Source of the DNA: Frondihabitans sp.
Lineage (GTDB): Bacteria > Actinomycetota > Actinomycetes > Actinomycetales > Microbacteriaceae
DNA: 15,089 nt
NCBI GenBank assembly: GCA_025464735.1
Contig: JAODMX010000151.1
Location: forward strand, 1 to 15,089
Direction of reading: 5' to 3'
Positions 13,857-15,089 of the stretch are shown here, piece by piece. A program made the translations under genes and the position numbers. Every line of letters begins with the position of its first letter. Position 1 is the stretch's first letter. The notes beneath the pieces are model-generated. The model made no database searches. It had not been told where the DNA came from and saw only the letters and a list, made by a program, of their open reading frames with translations.

Positions 13857-15030
13857 GTGTTTCGTAAGTGCTTTGGCGTGCTCCTGGGCAGCCTCGTCAC
13901 GCTGGCGGCCGCAGCCGGCCTGGCCCTGCCAGCCCCAGCCCACGCGAGTACCGCCCCGCTGTACGTCGCGCTCAGCGACTGCTCCAGCGCGGGCTGGGCG
14001 CGGACGACGACCCGGCGCAGACAACCCCGCTGACCAACGCCTACGACACCGCGTCCGGCGCCCGCCAGCACGCCTACGCGAGCTACCCGTACCTCCTCGC
14101 GGGCCCCCGCGGCTACACCTTGCGCGACGTCGCCTGCAGCGGCGCCGACGGCCGGCACATCCTCACCACGTCCCTGAACGGCGAGCCGCCGCAGATCCAG
14201 GCCCTCACCCCCGACGCCGCCCTCGTCACGCTCAGCGTTGGCGGTAACGACATTGGCTTCGGCGACGTCATCAAATGCGTCCTGATACCGATTGCACGGC
14301 CGGCTCTCCGGCCACCACCGCCGCCTACGACGCGAACTCCACCATCGTCCCGTCGCGGATGGCGAACGTGGTCACCGCGATCCACCAGAACGCCACGAAC
14401 GCGCTGATCGCAGTCGGCGGCTATGCGCCGCTCATCCCGGCCTCCGGCGACTCGGGCACCTGCACTCCTACCGCACCCCGGACGAGATGCCGCTGATGAG
14501 CGACGTCGGCGCCAATCTGCACGCCGCCCTCAGCGCCGCCGTCGCCGCGGAGCGCACCGGCGCCCGCTACGTCGACCCGGGCGCTGCCGGCTCCCCCTTC
14601 ACGGCCACGAGCCCCGCCGGCCAGACGGCCGATGCCTGCTCCATCTGGGACCAGCGCGCCGTCAACGGCCTCGTCACCATCGGGTCCTTCCACCCCAACC
14701 GCCTCGGCCAGCAGGACTACAGCGCTCTGGTGTCCGCCCAGGTGCCCGTCACCACGACGCTGACGATCACCGCCCTGGCAGGCATCACGGCCGGACCCCG
14801 ACCGGACTCACCGCCACCGGCGCGCCGACCCCCGACGGCGGGACCGAAGCCTTCACCGACGGCGGCGGACGCTACCCGGCTGCACCGCCGTCGCGGTCAC
14901 CGGCGGCAAGGCCACCTGCCCAGCGACCTTCGCCACCGCCGGCACCCACACCGTCACGGCCGCCTACAGCGGCACCGCCAGGTTCGCCGGCTCCGTCGGC
15001 CGCCTCACGGGCGCGGTCGCCGCCGGGTAA
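13857..15030 (+). pseudogene. Degraded secreted GDSL/SGNH esterase with C-terminal Ig-like domain
   Basis: Family landmarks appear in order but in shifting frames. A signal peptide begins at the GTG at 13857 and leads to YVALSDCSSAG, where an intact enzyme has YVALGDSYSSG, so the nucleophile Ser block is destroyed. The next frame gives GLGADDDP, YTLRDVACSGA and the block III motif SVGGNDIGFGD (to about 14270). Another frame carries NSTIVPSRMANVVTAIHQN (from about 14340). The original frame returns with DEMPLMSDVG and the catalytic-His block SFHPNRLGQ (about 14685-14710). The end, from about 14880 to the TAA at 15028, shows a Cys-containing Ig-like repeat with GTHTVTAAYSG in yet another frame. 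At least four frameshifts plus loss of the active-site Ser indicate a true pseudogene rather than one sequencing error. GC (44 of 60 in the line at 14041) is native-like. Confidence 0.85.
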
Positions 15031-15089
15031 CGCGGCGCAGCTGGCGCTCGCAGCCGATGAGTCCCGCTGCTCCGGGCCGTCGAAGAGCA

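Noticed and set aside
2619..14304. Identical 15-base word at 2619-2633 and 14290-14304
   Set aside because: It is short and GC-rich with no extended similarity or flanking repeats, so it is not evidence of a mobile element.
13857..15030. Intact short secreted proteins in place of a pseudogene
   Set aside because: Each open fragment carries only part of one GDSL family, and the motifs continue from one frame to the next in the correct order.
1..15089. CRISPR arrays, insertion sequences and transposase genes
   Set aside because: No regularly spaced repeats, no terminal inverted repeats with target duplications and no transposase motifs were found.

Overview
The window looks like a chromosomal piece of a high-GC Gram-positive bacterium, most likely an actinomycete. 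GC content is high, GTG starts are common, and the protein families are typical of actinobacterial surface-polysaccharide loci. I cannot name the genus. The content is an extracellular or capsular polysaccharide biosynthesis locus with a decayed secreted esterase at its right edge.

Layout. Bases 1-340 hold the N-terminal part of a family 2 glycosyltransferase (GT2) read leftwards and cut by the window edge. About 700 bases (341-1037) show no gene. A second leftward GT2 follows (1038-1991). An intergenic region of 280 bases separates it from a divergent rightward pair: a secreted GH16 glycanase with an N-terminal beta-sandwich-like domain (2272-3750) and a hexapeptide-repeat O-acetyltransferase (3761-4270). 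This pair converges, only 7 bases apart, on the end of a long leftward operon that starts at 13002. In transcription order the operon encodes a GT2 fused to a NodB-type deacetylase, a polysaccharide pyruvyl transferase, a GT2 with an extra N-terminal domain, a 706-residue polytopic membrane protein, a Wzx-type flippase and a GT14 (core-2/I-branching type) glycosyltransferase. Nearly all junctions in it overlap by 4-8 bases, so it probably works as one unit. Upstream of it are a 328-base non-coding stretch, a tRNA-Arg (ACG) gene with odd positions, about 450 bases without a gene, and a GDSL-esterase/Ig-like pseudogene with several frameshifts (13857-15030).

Reading of the system. The glycosyltransferases would build a lipid-linked repeat unit, the flippase would export it, and the 706-residue protein is the best candidate in the window for an outer-face glycosyltransferase or polymerase. 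The product would be decorated by pyruvyl ketals and O-acetyl groups and perhaps N-deacetylated. The secreted GH16 enzyme may trim or release the polymer. No priming phosphoglycosyltransferase, Wzz/Wzc-type chain-length regulator or ABC exporter is visible, so those functions would have to lie outside the window.

Most of the cluster has visibly lower GC than both flanks (hand counts of single lines: about 57-68% against 70-73%). It lies beside a tRNA gene, which suggests horizontal acquisition or exchange, although no integrase or att repeat is visible.
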